Shown piece after piece: positions 63,606 through 64,000 of a DNA stretch of 64,000 nucleotides. Within the stretch, counting starts at the first letter, position 1; each line of letters begins with the position of its first letter. Position numbers and translations under genes: made by a program. The notes beneath the pieces are model-generated. The model was not told the DNA's origin. It made no database searches and saw only the letters and a list, made by a program, of their open reading frames with translations. The DNA is from JAJDXW01 sp965243335 (lineage in GTDB: Bacteria; Pseudomonadota; Gammaproteobacteria; HK1): positions 1,488,001 through 1,552,000 of the forward strand of contig OZ251545.1 of assembly GCA_965243335.1 (NCBI GenBank), written 5' to 3'.

Positions 63606-64000
63606 CCGCACGCTCCGAACGGTTTGCGCCGCCCTCCGCCGCAGCCTCCCCATGCCTGGCGCTCCTGTGTTCGTGACCCGCCTACCTCCCCCCGAGGCTC
63701 CCGACGCGCCCCGCACGGCCCGGAGGCGCGAGGGCGGTGACCGGGGCTAACGGCGCGCCGGCCCGGCCCGAGCCACGGCCCCGAGCCGTACGGACCGCGC
63801 TGGTGATGGTAATATCCTTCGCTGTCCGGGCCATCAGGCAAGCAACGGAGCGATGAGACAGCAGATTTCGGAACGCGCGCGGGGTCGCCGGACAGCCCCC
63901 CGCGCAAGCTCGAGCCGCCCTCGCCGCCGCGCCCCCATCCTGCCGGGAGCGGCCGGGCGGGACCTGCCGGAAGCGCACGACGGGAAGCAATGACGTGACA

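Overview
This is a roughly 70% G+C bacterial chromosome segment, densely packed with genes and with no rRNA or tRNA that I could find. The gene content suggests a metabolically versatile heterotroph of proteobacterial or Tectomicrobia-like type: four complete ABC importers, three LLM-class flavin oxidoreductases, hydantoinase, carbamoylase, M81 and acyl-CoA proteins. The sequence alone does not fix the lineage. SD motifs are mostly AGGAGG-like, GTG starts are common, and many gene pairs overlap by 4 bp.

Layout. 1-5.9 kb: the 3' end of an HpaB-type hydroxylase, a converging operon of a two-cluster Fe-S protein and a truncated AMP-ligase, a DUF4432 sugar-epimerase-like protein and a RidA-like protein. 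5.9-13.1 kb: an accessory (defence-like) island with a nucleotidyltransferase toxin-antitoxin-like pair beside a broken antitoxin paralogue, a Uma2-type nuclease, an AIPR-family protein and a low-G+C UvrD-type helicase. 13.1-23 kb: SMP-30, HAD, acyl-CoA dehydrogenase, quinone oxidoreductase and CDP-alcohol phosphotransferase genes, then divergent HyuB/HyuA. 23-24.3 kb: a repeat cluster and a coiled-coil PD-(D/E)XK-like protein. 24.3-38.1 kb: three ABC importers (polyamine-type, sugar-type and polar amino-acid-type) plus an LLM oxidoreductase.

38.3-44.0 kb: a second accessory island with a HEPN protein and small partner, a DUF1156-type DNA methyltransferase broken by an internal deletion, an IS5-type transposase remnant, and an AAA ATPase with a C-terminal nuclease-like domain behind a decayed copy of its own 5' end. 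44.1-54 kb: N-carbamoylase-type hydrolase, two LLM oxidoreductases, an Old Yellow Enzyme, a MetE-like methyltransferase, a bicupin, a SnoaL/NTF2-like protein and an adenine deaminase-type enzyme, which looks like N-heterocycle or amide catabolism. 54-58.3 kb: VapBC, an M81 peptidase and an intact IS3-family element with a 3-bp target duplication. 58.3-63.4 kb: a ribose-type ABC importer with its binding protein encoded on the opposite strand.

A family of dispersed palindromic repeats recurs at seven or more sites, and one copy lies in frame inside the methyltransferase gene. Spacers and several gene 3' ends are built of degenerate short G+C-rich repeats. The best leads for undescribed biology are the AIPR/UvrD pair, the nucleotidyltransferase pair with its paralogue remnant, the HEPN/98-aa pair, and the protein-coding repeat.
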